The notes: generated from the sequence alone by a model not told the origin. 14,303 nucleotides of DNA from Candidatus Saccharibacteria bacterium UBA5152 (GCA_002413755.1 DHXQ01000028.1:12741-27043); one strand, 5' to 3'. Positions 1 to 6,243 are shown, numbered from the stretch's first letter. Numbers and translations are program-made.

Positions 1-536
1 TGGGTGTACTGGGGCACTTCCAGCGGTTCCCCGCTTTGCTTGCGCAGGGCGTAGCGGTTTTTGTTTGTAATAACACCCAGATACTTCGACAATTTGTCAC
101 GTGATGGTTCGAGTGCGGCGGATAACTTTTTAAGGTTGAAGACCTTGCCATTCATCCGGGCATCGAGCAGTCCGGCCTCGACGGCGTCCGCCAGGTACGC
201 TGCGAACTGTGAAGCGTGTAACTGCTTGAGGTCGGCTTCGTTCTTGTATTCGCCGAGGATATTTTTGTACATGTTCTTGAGCAGCAAGCGAGCGGCAATA
301 ATGTCAAAATCAGGGTCGTCCTTGATATTCTGGAGGGCTGTTTGGATGACAGACTCGTCTAGTTGCTCGGTGGTGATGCCGTCAAACAAAGTCAAGTGTA
401 ATTCGGTGGCTACCTGCACCACCTTACTGATCTGATCATCAAGTCCTTCACTGGCTTCGACGAGCGCTAGGTTAATCTTGTTAGCATCAAACGGCTGACG
501 CGTTCCGTCGCGCTTCACGACTTGAATATCTGACAT
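1..536 (-). CDS. Ribonucleotide reductase large (alpha) subunit, N-terminal part, truncated by the window edge
   Basis: The translation begins MSDIQVVKRDGTRQPFD and gives about 178 residues without a stop before base 1. Residues 5-20 match the ATP-cone signature (VxKRDGxxxPFdxxKI), the allosteric domain that sets overall activity of ribonucleotide reductases. Around residues 145-178 the text (RDKLSKYLG, then NRYALR and a stretch ending in EVPQYT) resembles the start of the reductase core before the RVA-type segment. The enzyme makes deoxyribonucleotides for DNA synthesis. The start is fixed by an AGGAGG ribosome site (544-549) seven bases before ATG. Expression is probably governed by the cobalamin riboswitch in the leader. 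Class I (NrdA/NrdE) versus class II (B12-dependent NrdJ) cannot be decided, because the catalytic core lies outside the window; the pre-core text looks NrdA-like to me, while the riboswitch fits either. Confidence 0.85.
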   Translation of the reverse strand, partial: MSDIQVVKRDGTRQPFDANKINLALVEASEGLDDQISKVVQVATELHLTLFDGITTEQLDESVIQTALQNIKDDPDFDIIAARLLLKNMYKNILGEYKNEADLKQLHASQFAAYLADAVEAGLLDARMNGKVFNLKKLSAALEPSRDKLSKYLGVITNKNRYALRKQSGEPLEVPQYT

Positions 537-543
537 AGCAAAC

Positions 544-549
544 CCTCCT
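544..549 (-). promoter_or_regulatory. Consensus Shine-Dalgarno site of the reductase gene
   Basis: Reading the minus strand, AGGAGG sits 7 bases before the ATG at 536. It is the strongest ribosome site in the window; most other genes here have weak or no site. A CTCCT stretch in the same leader (616-620 on this strand) is complementary to AGGAG and could sequester it as the expression platform of the riboswitch. A 14-nt palindrome (600-613, CCGCCTCGAGGCGG) lies between the two. The pairing is inferred, not shown. Confidence 0.75.
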
Positions 550-667
550 GCGCTGACCCCTGGCCTGCGCGGCTTATGTATTTTCGTTTTGAATGGGAAC
601 CGCCTCGAGGCGGGTAGGAGATTTTTGCTGGTAGTGAATGTCTACTGCGCCAATTCCTTGCTCGAGA

Positions 668-800
668 ATAAGATAGCAGGCAGTCCGACTTTACGGTTGC
701 GGCACAGTTGTGGAATCGCACCACATTTCTCCATATACAGGCTCTTTCGTAGAAATTCTAGACGATCCCTGCCGAGATCTGATCCTCGGTATCTTCTGAC
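668..800 (-). ncRNA. Adenosylcobalamin (B12) riboswitch
   Basis: On the minus strand the leader contains GGAGAAATGTGGTGCGATTCC followed closely by ACTGTGCCGCAACCGT and AAAGTCGGACTGCCTGC. These match, in order, the conserved blocks of the cobalamin aptamer: GGGAA..GGTG-AA-TCC, then CTG.CCCGCAACTGTAA, then AGTC.GGA..CC. A closing helix is visible between GGCAGG (768-773 region) and CCTGC (676-680), and a hairpin CCGAG..CTCGG precedes it. The aptamer sits about 130 bases before the reductase start and downstream of a good promoter, so it should control that gene. No terminator hairpin with a U-run follows, so control is probably of translation initiation. The exact ends are approximate. Confidence 0.85.
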
Positions 801-838
801 GTTTCGAGTGGTTACACCACATCTAGCGCTTACGCTTG

Positions 839-868
839 ATTATCTACCCTACGGGTAGTGTCTGTCAA
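839..868 (-). promoter_or_regulatory. Promoter of the riboswitch-reductase transcript
   Basis: On the minus strand TTGACA (863-868) is a perfect -35 box. GATAAT (839-844, spacing 18) or TAGATA (841-846, spacing 16) serves as -10. The spacer contains a perfect inverted repeat CTACCC-TAC-GGGTAG (844-858), which could be an operator. Transcription would start near 831, giving a leader of about 295 nt that holds the riboswitch. Confidence 0.75.
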
Positions 869-896
869 TAATACTTACGTTCTAGAATTTACCACA

Positions 897-1865
897 CTAG
901 CCGATAGCCGTGCCGTCGTTTTTGTGCCATTCCCTGATCAAACGCTTGCGCCTGGAGACTAATTGGCGGTATTTCACAAAGAACACTATCGCTATGATGA
1001 TACCGATTGGCCAAAATGGCGGGAATAGTAAGCACGAGCAAAGAAACAGGAACCCGGCAAAAATGAACAGGATAGCCCATAGCGCCTTCTTGGGGCTAGT
1101 GCCGTAGAGTTGCCACATCGCCAGATTACCATCGTTGGCTGGCCGCTGGGTTGGACGCGCCGCCCGCGCCATACCTTTGGCAGAGTCGATACCAAAGGCC
1201 AGCAAGTTGTCGTAAGCGCGTTGCTTGAGATTGATCTTGCCTGGCGTGTACGAGCCGAAGGTCTGGTAGAAATATATCTTATTATTGGAGAACTCAAAGT
1301 CATAGTCGCCAGCGTCTTCGAGCAGCCGCACCATAATGTTTGGCGCCAATATGGTGAAGGCATTCAGCTCTTCATCTTTGGGAGTGTAGACCTTGAAAAA
1401 GCTATTGAAATCACCCTCCAGGCTTACAGCCGTAGAATCCTTAAATACAACCGACGACCACCCCAGTACGTTGTTGGGGGTTATATTAGTCCTCGATACG
1501 ACGTAGAGGTCTTCGATGCTGTAAGGTAACGTCACTGAGAAGACCTGCACCTGAAATTCGGCCGGTTGCGCGGTCGCTTCGACTAGAGTCTGCCCAGTGC
1601 CGGCAGCTTCCAGGATCCCGTTATTACCCTGCATTATCATCGGTGTATATTCGGCGGTGTAGTATTCGCAGGGCAAGCCGTCGACGACAAAGTCGAGCTT
1701 GTGGAGCTCCCGGGTATGAGTACGAGGATTATTATAGAGGCTCGATTCACCGTCTGGAGCTGCGACATTCGCGGTATAGGTGAAGCCCCGCTCTTTAGCG
1801 AGCGACACAATGTAGTCAGCGTTAAAGTCAACGAAGCGAGTCGGTGTTATGGAGTTTGGCGGCAT
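897..1865 (-). CDS. Conserved unknown protein with two C-terminal membrane segments
   Basis: A 322-residue protein. Residues 1-250 are soluble. They include a region (SLEGDFNSFFKVYTPKDEE, then LNAFTILAPNIM) that I recognise as recurring in uncharacterised CPR/Saccharibacteria proteins, loosely like the DUF3137 type. After residue 260 two hydrophobic segments follow back to back (ILFIFAGFLFLCSCLLF and IGIIIAIVFFV), separated by a proline turn, then a basic tail. Both termini are probably cytoplasmic. The ATG lies 19 bases inside the end of the upstream acetyltransferase gene in another frame, and no ribosome site is evident, so translation is probably coupled. Function is unknown; there are no catalytic motifs I can name. 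Confidence 0.8.
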   Translation of the reverse strand: MPPNSITPTRFVDFNADYIVSLAKERGFTYTANVAAPDGESSLYNNPRTHTRELHKLDFVVDGLPCEYYTAEYTPMIMQGNNGILEAAGTGQTLVEATAQPAEFQVQVFSVTLPYSIEDLYVVSRTNITPNNVLGWSSVVFKDSTAVSLEGDFNSFFKVYTPKDEELNAFTILAPNIMVRLLEDAGDYDFEFSNNKIYFYQTFGSYTPGKINLKQRAYDNLLAFGIDSAKGMARAARPTQRPANDGNLAMWQLYGTSPKKALWAILFIFAGFLFLCSCLLFPPFWPIGIIIAIVFFVKYRQLVSRRKRLIREWHKNDGTAIG

Positions 1866-2800
1866 GTTGTTTTAAGCATAGCAGACGCGACGGATTTTAG
1901 ATGAGCTGCTTGCTTGATAAAGAGCCCGGACGAACGCCGGCTGTAATCATCACTTAAGCCTGTGCCAGTTGTGTCAACAACATTGGCGTATGGTGCGCCT
2001 TTAGCTGCCAGCCAGGCTTCGCTGGCCTGCAGTGCGTCGAGCTGGTCGCGCTTGCCGACAGCGGCCAAGTCGTCAATCCACGGTTTGTAGCCAGTCGGAA
2101 TTGGGCACAGGTTAGCAACGGAAACGCCCATAATGACGCCACGTTCCTTTTTGGCGAAGAGAGCACTGTAGGGGGAGACAAATATACCATTGATGTTTGC
2201 CCGCACTGCTACTGGATCCTCTCCGAGCAGCCCGGCCATCTGCTCAATGTCAGATGAGCTGGCGTCGGTAACCATTTTTGTACCGTCGGGTTGATCGTGC
2301 TGTAGCTTGGCGTTGCGGTAGACGCCCAGTCCATAAGGAAATAAATCATACTCACGCTTGGTATAGCGGCTCCGGGCGGGTCCCCGCTCCGGGCTGGAGG
2401 TTAAGTACACCTCATCAGCGGATAGCGCGGCTTTTTCTTCCATGGCGTTCATTATCTGCGTGAACATGCCTTTGCCCTGCCAATCCGGGCGGGTGACGAC
2501 GTCATCGACCCACATCCGGGCGCCCTTGCCGGTTAATATCTCCGCGCGGCTGAGAGTGCCGGTAGCTAAGATTGGGCAATCGGGCTGCCGGCGAACTGTG
2601 TAGACCGTGGTGGTGTCTGAATCGACCGCCCGCTGCAACCGAGGCTCGACCGCTTTCAAAGTAACGTGGTCCTGGACCGTTTTGCTAGGATCGTAGTCCA
2701 AGACTCGTAGCAGGAACGTAAAGTCCTGGGCTTCGCCATGCTGGAGACTTTCCAGTTCACTTGGGTGGAATTCTTGATTGGTAATCTCAGCCATATACAA
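1847..2800 (-). CDS. GNAT-family N-acetyltransferase, probable tandem-domain form
   Basis: A 317-residue protein. The GNAT acetyl-CoA site is clear at about residues 97-118: a beta strand (WVDDVV) followed by RPDWQGKGMFTQIM, the Q/RxxGxG/A pyrophosphate loop. A second, more degenerate half (after about residue 175, MVTDASSSDIEQM onward) has the alpha/beta rhythm of another GNAT fold but lacks the loop, as in known tandem GNATs where one half binds cofactor. Substrate unknown. There are two start codons, ATG-TAT-ATG; AGG lies 4 bases before the first and about 10 before the second, and GAGG about 8 before the first, so the start could be 2800 or 2794. It has its own promoter (2823-2850) and overlaps the next gene by 19 bases. 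Confidence 0.8.
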   Translation of the reverse strand: MYMAEITNQEFHPSELESLQHGEAQDFTFLLRVLDYDPSKTVQDHVTLKAVEPRLQRAVDSDTTTVYTVRRQPDCPILATGTLSRAEILTGKGARMWVDDVVTRPDWQGKGMFTQIMNAMEEKAALSADEVYLTSSPERGPARSRYTKREYDLFPYGLGVYRNAKLQHDQPDGTKMVTDASSSDIEQMAGLLGEDPVAVRANINGIFVSPYSALFAKKERGVIMGVSVANLCPIPTGYKPWIDDLAAVGKRDQLDALQASEAWLAAKGAPYANVVDTTGTGLSDDYSRRSSGLFIKQAAHLKSVASAMLKTTCRQTP

Positions 2801-2822
2801 CCTGCCTCAGTTATTTAGTGCG

Positions 2823-2850
2823 ATTATACAACATTACGAAAATAATACAA
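2823..2850 (-). promoter_or_regulatory. Promoter of the acetyltransferase gene
   Basis: On the minus strand TTGTAT (2845-2850), 16 bases, then a perfect TATAAT (2823-2828). It lies in the 55-bp gap behind the 187-residue gene and predicts a leader of about 15 nt carrying a GAGG/AGG ribosome site. Confidence 0.6.
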
Positions 2851-2855
2851 TATAC

Positions 2856-3419
2856 TTACTGCCCGGCGCCTCTGGGTAGGTCATGTTCGACAAAGTTTTC
2901 GCCACCGGTCGACAGCTTAATATCTTCAAAGGAGCTGGTATCAAGCCAGTTCTTGCGGCTGGAGGTGTCGGCCAGGCTCTGTTTGAGAGCATTCGGATAC
3001 TTGATGTTGACGTATTTGTAACAGGTGTAAATGTGATTGACCCCAATACCCTTCAGCATGGCAATTTGTTGCAGATAGTAGACGAATACCACATTCGACT
3101 CCATGGCAGTCTGCGGCGCTTTGGCGGCGTAGAAATCCAGCAGACTAAAGTCGTTGCCGATCTCTGACAGATCGAGATCCTTGATGAGGCTCAGGCTGGT
3201 ACCTGGCCGCTTGCGGCTGCCGGTCCGCACTAATCTGGTGGAGGCATCCGGAGGCCTGCCTGCAGGGGTTGTAGCCGGCAGCAGCTCGCCTGCTGGCACA
3301 TTGGCACTCCGGACGGCCAGCAGCCGGTCTTTGAAGTCGTCGTACACCGACCGGACGAAGCTCTCTTCGCCGTCTACCTCAAGTGTGCCACTAAATAGAT
3401 CAATTCGTAGTTTTGTCAT
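2856..3419 (-). CDS. Conserved unknown protein, two-domain
   Basis: A 187-residue soluble protein. The N-terminal 40 residues (MTKLRIDLFSGTLEVDGEE, then FVRSVYDDFKDRLL) resemble a short beta-beta-helix module seen at the start of many small uncharacterised bacterial proteins. A low-complexity Pro/Ala/Arg linker (about 41-75) follows. The C-terminal part (about 78-183) has the motif INHIYTCYKYV-like 'VNHIYTCYKYVNIKYP', then SLADTSSRKNWLDTS and ending in GENFVEHDLP. I recognise this as a recurring uncharacterised domain, often found with DNA-associated or restriction-like neighbours, but can assign no activity. No ribosome site is obvious; TATAAA lies 11 bases before ATG. It is the first gene of the minus-strand group that runs towards the acetyltransferase. 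Confidence 0.75.
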   Translation of the reverse strand: MTKLRIDLFSGTLEVDGEESFVRSVYDDFKDRLLAVRSANVPAGELLPATTPAGRPPDASTRLVRTGSRKRPGTSLSLIKDLDLSEIGNDFSLLDFYAAKAPQTAMESNVVFVYYLQQIAMLKGIGVNHIYTCYKYVNIKYPNALKQSLADTSSRKNWLDTSSFEDIKLSTGGENFVEHDLPRGAGQ

Positions 3420-3576
3420 ATACCCACATGTTTATACACAGTCTTCTAACAGATTAAGCTATTAGCTATCAGTGTGTAAAGACGCATCTATCATTTGTTT
3501 TTGATAGATAGCACCCAAGCATATGGATAGATTGTGTGTCCGACGGGTTGGTTGACCCAAGTGGCGGGTTGGCTTA

Positions 3577-3596
3577 ATTCCATAGGCCTATGGAAT
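3577..3596. repeat. Perfect 20-nt palindrome (possible operator)
   Basis: ATTCCATAGG is followed directly by its exact reverse complement CCTATGGAAT. With no loop it is better suited to binding a dimeric protein than to forming an RNA hairpin. It lies upstream of the methyltransferase, and the ATG of the small ORF is inside its right half. It may be an operator for one or both divergent transcripts; no cognate regulator is identified. Confidence 0.6.
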
Positions 3597-3715
3597 CAAA
3601 GACTGTTGGCGATCACATAGAAATCCCGGAGAAAGATGGCAACCAGCAAGATGAGGCTGACGATGAGACCGAGCCGGTGCAACTGAGCGTGCCTTCGCAG
3701 CACTTGACTGTCTAA
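3590..3715 (+). CDS. Possible small acidic protein, 41 residues
   Basis: An open frame from ATG inside the palindrome gives MESKTVGDHIEIPEKDGNQQ followed by an acidic, polar tail ending PSQHLTV. About a third of residues are Asp, Glu, Gln or Asn and there are no hydrophobic segments, so it would be disordered. Codon choice looks similar to real genes nearby, but no ribosome site is at a proper distance and I recognise no family. It could be a remnant 3' end of a lost gene rather than a gene. Confidence 0.3.
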   Translation: MESKTVGDHIEIPEKDGNQQDEADDETEPVQLSVPSQHLTV

Positions 3716-3744
3716 AAAGTATACCAATGGAGTAATATTATCTA

Positions 3745-4365
3745 ATGAATGAGAATGACTTAGAGGCTAAAACGATCCAAACCTATGATGCCACTGCCGG
3801 GCAATGGGCAAAATCGCATGCCATCGTCAATGACTGGGCCTGGGCGGCAAAGGAGTTGCACCGCTTACTCCCTGCCGGCAAGATACTCGAGATTGGCTGT
3901 GGCGGTGGCCGCGATGCTGCCGAACTACTCGGGCTCGGCTACGAGTACGTAGGGACGGACGCCTCTCGTGAGATGGTGCGAACTGCCCGTGCAGAAGTTC
4001 CAGCCGCAGATATCCGGCAGTGTAACATCTATGACCTCAGGACCTTAGACACGAAGTTTGATGGCTTTTGGGCCTGCGCCGTCCTACTCCACATCCCAAA
4101 GAGCCGCATCGATGAAGCACTGAGTGCTCTGAGCGCCACACTCAACCCCGGTGCCATCGGCATGATTTCGATAAAAGACGGTGACAAGGAGGACTTCGAG
4201 GTGCGCGATACCGATGAGGCTCACGAAGAGAGATTGTTTGTGTACTGGCGCAAAGACGAGTTTCTGGATGCACTTGAGCGTCATGGTTTTGAGCTGCTCG
4301 ACTATGCCTACAAACCCCTTAGTGAACGCACCAAGTGGCATATATTCTTCCTCAAGCACGCTTGA
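3745..4365 (+). CDS. Class I SAM-dependent methyltransferase
   Basis: A 206-residue protein with the Rossmann methyltransferase fold. Motif I is ILEIGCGGGRDA (residues 47-58), the glycine loop that binds S-adenosylmethionine; the acidic ribose-binding end of strand 2 is GTDAS (70-74); motif IV/post-IV is FDGFWACAVLLHI (about 110-122), typical of the Methyltransf_11/25/UbiE-like group. The last strands end in WHIFFLKHA. The family methylates small molecules, lipids or proteins; the substrate cannot be read from the sequence. The only upstream purine site, GGAG, is 12 bases before ATG, longer than usual. It ends in TGA, showing that TGA is a stop here. The secreted PLD-like gene follows after 33 bases on the same strand, so the two are probably co-transcribed. 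Confidence 0.9.
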   Translation: MNENDLEAKTIQTYDATAGQWAKSHAIVNDWAWAAKELHRLLPAGKILEIGCGGGRDAAELLGLGYEYVGTDASREMVRTARAEVPAADIRQCNIYDLRTLDTKFDGFWACAVLLHIPKSRIDEALSALSATLNPGAIGMISIKDGDKEDFEVRDTDEAHEERLFVYWRKDEFLDALERHGFELLDYAYKPLSERTKWHIFFLKHA

Positions 4366-4398
4366 CATGCACATTTCATCATTGTACTGTGGGTAATT

Positions 4399-5730
4399 AT
4401 GAAACGATTTAGCCACTTAATCACACTTATGTCTTGCGCCGTGATCCTCATCACGAGCTTCGCACCGGCCATGGCGGCGGCTGCCGACGACAGTAGTGTC
4501 TCTGACGCCGACAGTAGCTCCTCTGCTGCCGACGACGACAGCACTCTCGCCCCCGACACCACGGGGTATGCCGTGAAACCGGGGCTGGTCTTCAACAACC
4601 CAAAGGGCACGAAAGCTCAGCAGCTGGCAATTATCACGCCGATCAACGCCGCTATCGACCACGCGCCAGCCGGCTCAACCATTAGGACGGCTCAATTTCT
4701 GTTCAATATCCAGAGCACGGCGGACAAATTAGTCGCGGCGCACAGCCGGGGCGTACACGTCCAAATGCTGATCCACGACTATCCGGGCTCCTCGCAAACT
4801 GCTCAGATGCGCAAAGCACTTGGTACCGACAAAACCAAACGAAGCTTCGTCACTCACTGCAACCAGAGCTGTATGGCGAGCACCCCTTCGGTGATGCACG
4901 CTAAGTTCGTCACGTTCTCTACTTCCGGCTCGTCCCGACTGGTATCGATGATTAGCTCGGCCAACATATATTCCGGCAACACCTACACCAGCTGGAACAA
5001 CAATCATACTATCGTCGGCGACAGCACCATCTACAACTCTCTCAAGGAATTTTTCAATGATATGTTGCCAGACAAAGACAACCTGAATTACTACCGAACA
5101 ACCACGAGTGGTATATATCGGACGTACGAGTTCCCGCGGGCTGCCAAGGACGGGGTCAACACAATAGTCTGGCTTGATGTGCTCAACCACGTTACCTGCA
5201 CTGGTACCGCACCGGGCTACGGCTACAAAGGACGTACGGTCATCCGGGTCGCTCAGTGGGGCTGGACAGATAGTCGTCTCGATGTCGCTAAGCAACTATG
5301 GAAGCTCCACGATCAGGGCTGTATCGTGCAAGTTATCGACAATAATTACAATACGAGTCCAACCGTTACTGCCACGTTGCTCAAAAAGAGCGCCAAGTAC
5401 GGTGTGATGCGGGTCTATACTGCGGCTTTCAATGGCAATGGTGGTGTGTATGTGCATCACAAAGTGTTAGCTATAAATGGTGTGTGGTTCGGCAAGAAGA
5501 ATACCAAAGTAGTCTATACCGGATCGCCCAACCTATCTAACCCTGCCACGCGCAGCAATAACGAGCTGATGTTGCGGGTTCTCGACGACGCGACCTACAA
5601 CGCGTATGCCGCGAACCTATCCCTCATCCGTGATAAGTGGACGAAGACAGTCACATCCGCCCCAACTGCCAACACCGCTCAAGAAGCGCAACTCGAGGCC
5701 ACACTGGACTCTGAGTCTAGCGACGATTAA
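4399..5730 (+). CDS. Secreted phospholipase D-like protein with atypical HKD motifs
   Basis: A 443-residue protein. Residues 1-27 form a signal peptide: basic KR, hydrophobic core LITLMSCAVILITSF, cleavage near AMA-AA. A Ser/Asp-rich linker (about 30-53) follows and the tail is also acidic (DSESSDD). Two PLD half-domains are present. The first has H167-A-K169 followed by SSAN; the second has H353-H-K355 followed by GSPNLSN and NNELMLRV. Both keep the catalytic His and Lys but the Asp of HxKx4D is Ser in the first (S174) and Asn in the second (N360). The family cleaves or transfers phosphodiesters in phospholipids or nucleic acids; a secreted form in an epibiotic lineage could act on host-cell lipids or external DNA, which is inference. 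The domain's cysteines (HCNQSC) may form a disulfide. Confidence 0.85.
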   Translation: MKRFSHLITLMSCAVILITSFAPAMAAAADDSSVSDADSSSSAADDDSTLAPDTTGYAVKPGLVFNNPKGTKAQQLAIITPINAAIDHAPAGSTIRTAQFLFNIQSTADKLVAAHSRGVHVQMLIHDYPGSSQTAQMRKALGTDKTKRSFVTHCNQSCMASTPSVMHAKFVTFSTSGSSRLVSMISSANIYSGNTYTSWNNNHTIVGDSTIYNSLKEFFNDMLPDKDNLNYYRTTTSGIYRTYEFPRAAKDGVNTIVWLDVLNHVTCTGTAPGYGYKGRTVIRVAQWGWTDSRLDVAKQLWKLHDQGCIVQVIDNNYNTSPTVTATLLKKSAKYGVMRVYTAAFNGNGGVYVHHKVLAINGVWFGKKNTKVVYTGSPNLSNPATRSNNELMLRVLDDATYNAYAANLSLIRDKWTKTVTSAPTANTAQEAQLEATLDSESSDD

Positions 5731-5735
5731 TAGAA

Positions 5736-5828
5736 TACCCGACAGGATAGCGCACGCCAATCCAGCCGCCCGCTATCGCTGGGGGCTGCGACTGGCGACC
5801 GAACCGTTCGAATAATCCTAACGATACC
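5736..5828 (-). repeat. tRNA-linked structured element, copy A (behind tRNA-Arg)
   Basis: Read on the minus strand, downstream of tRNA-Arg and its terminator. The core (5805 to 5745) runs GGTTCGGTCGCCAGTCG, then CAGCCCCCAGCGATAGCGGG, then CGGCTGGATTGGCGTGCGCT and ATCC; about 90% of it recurs behind tRNA-Ser. Helices visible: CGAA/TTCG, then CGCCA (5796 region) with TGGCG, enclosing CAGCC/GGCTG plus CCC/GGG. The distal end, ATCCTGTCGGGTA (5748 to 5736), is a 13-nt exact copy of the tRNA-Arg T-arm/acceptor 3' strand (5885 to 5873). The proximal arm (5828 to 5815, ending AGGAT) can pair with that copy. The element ends 5 bases past the stop of the convergent PLD-like gene. I know no named family that fits. 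Confidence 0.8.
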
Positions 5829-5868
5829 AAATAAAAATCCCAATCGGCGAGGATTGGGATTTTTATTT
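5829..5868. terminator. Bidirectional intrinsic terminator abutting tRNA-Arg
   Basis: A perfect inverted repeat with 17-nt arms (AAATAAAAATCCCAATC and its complement) and a 6-nt loop. The GC part is flanked by an A-run and a T-run, so it works in both directions: for tRNA-Arg (minus) and for transcripts arriving from the PLD-like gene (plus). Its outer base is the last A of the tRNA's encoded CCA, so there is no trailer before it. Confidence 0.85.
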
Positions 5869-5944
5869 GGTGTACCCGACAGGATTCGAACCTACGACCT
5901 TCGGCTCCGCAAGCCGACGCTCTATCCAGCTGAGCTACGGGTAC
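5868..5944 (-). tRNA. tRNA-Arg, anticodon GCG
   Basis: Minus strand. The acceptor stem is GTACCCG/CGGGTAC with discriminator A and an encoded CCA. The D-arm is GCTCAGCTGGATAGAGC with A20, an arginine identity base. The anticodon stem-loop is TCGGC-TTGCGGA-GCCGA, giving anticodon GCG (codon CGC, and CGU by wobble) with C35, again arginine. The T-arm is GTAGGTTCGAATCCTGT-like with a normal TTCGAAT loop. Most bacteria read this box with ACG edited to ICG; a GCG form is uncommon. The gene is flanked on both sides by partial copies of itself. Confidence 0.93.
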
Positions 5945-5991
5945 ACATCTGTTATTGTTCAAAGCACTCTCGTTTGCAATATCCCCGCAAG

Positions 5992-6056
5992 AGCTGGATA
6001 GAGCGTTCCGCTAATTATTATAGCGGCTTCGCCTTGGCAGCTGAGCTACGGGTACA
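5992..6056 (-). repeat. Rearranged partial copies of tRNA-Arg in its 5' flank
   Basis: Read on the minus strand this stretch begins with a 19-nt exact copy (6056 to 6038) of the tRNA-Arg 5' end including GTACCCGTAGCTCAGCTG. It continues through a hairpin CCGCTA-ATAATAAT-type loop (6007-6025, stem CCGCTA/TAGCGG). It ends with ACGCTCTATCCAGCT (6006 to 5992), which is the reverse complement of the tRNA's own D-arm (5931 to 5917). AGCTG and CAGCT close the unit. A TATAAT (6017-6022) inside the hairpin loop could be the tRNA promoter -10, which would put the anti-D-arm segment in the tRNA leader. The remaining bases of 5946-6229 show nothing else I can name. Confidence 0.7.
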
Positions 6057-6229
6057 AACCGTGTGACATGTGCGGACAACAGGGGTAATTCTAGCATGTT
6101 TCGGGGGCAATTACTAGTAGTCGCTACGAGTTTTGTTGTTTGGCCACTCTAGGCGGACCATGTTGGACTGTCTGCAGAATGAGCCTGCCTGTTGTCTATT
6201 AAGCCTTATGTTTATTTTGTTAGAAACGC

Positions 6230-6235
6230 TACAAT
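6230..6235 (+). promoter_or_regulatory. -10 box of the purF-like gene (leaderless start)
   Basis: TACAAT lies 8 bases before the ATG at 6244, so transcription should begin at or next to the start codon. The -35 region (TTATGT, spacing 18) is weak. No proper Shine-Dalgarno site exists. Confidence 0.5.
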
Positions 6236-6243
6236 AGAAGTAA

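Larger units (their letters stand above)
3420..3744. other. Divergent intergenic region
   Basis: This 325-bp stretch separates the minus-strand group from the plus-strand methyltransferase and should hold promoters for both. It contains an inverted repeat ATCTATC (3486-3492) / GATAGAT (3503-3509) around a 10-nt T-rich loop, a 20-nt perfect palindrome (3577-3596) and a possible 41-codon ORF (3590-3715). A single match to the E. coli DnaA box (TTATACACA, 3432-3440) is present without partners. No RNA gene is recognisable. Confidence 0.6.

Noticed and set aside
61..435. Plus-strand open frame of 124 codons
   Set aside because: It lies antisense to the ribonucleotide reductase frame, which has clear ATP-cone homology; its product has no recognisable features.
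589..858. Plus-strand open frame of 89 codons in the reductase leader
   Set aside because: It overlaps the riboswitch and promoter on the opposite strand and has no ribosome site or recognisable content.
3432..3440. DnaA box TTATACACA as a sign of a replication origin
   Set aside because: A single perfect box, and one weaker match near 9880, with no cluster, no dnaA and no AT-rich unwinding repeat nearby.
4729..5295. Minus-strand open frame of 188 codons
   Set aside because: Antisense shadow of the PLD-like gene, whose HKD motifs and signal peptide are clear.
5992..6056. Functional extra tRNA on the minus strand
   Set aside because: Only the 5' 19 bases match; the T-arm and a proper 3' acceptor are missing, and the D-arm piece is inverted.
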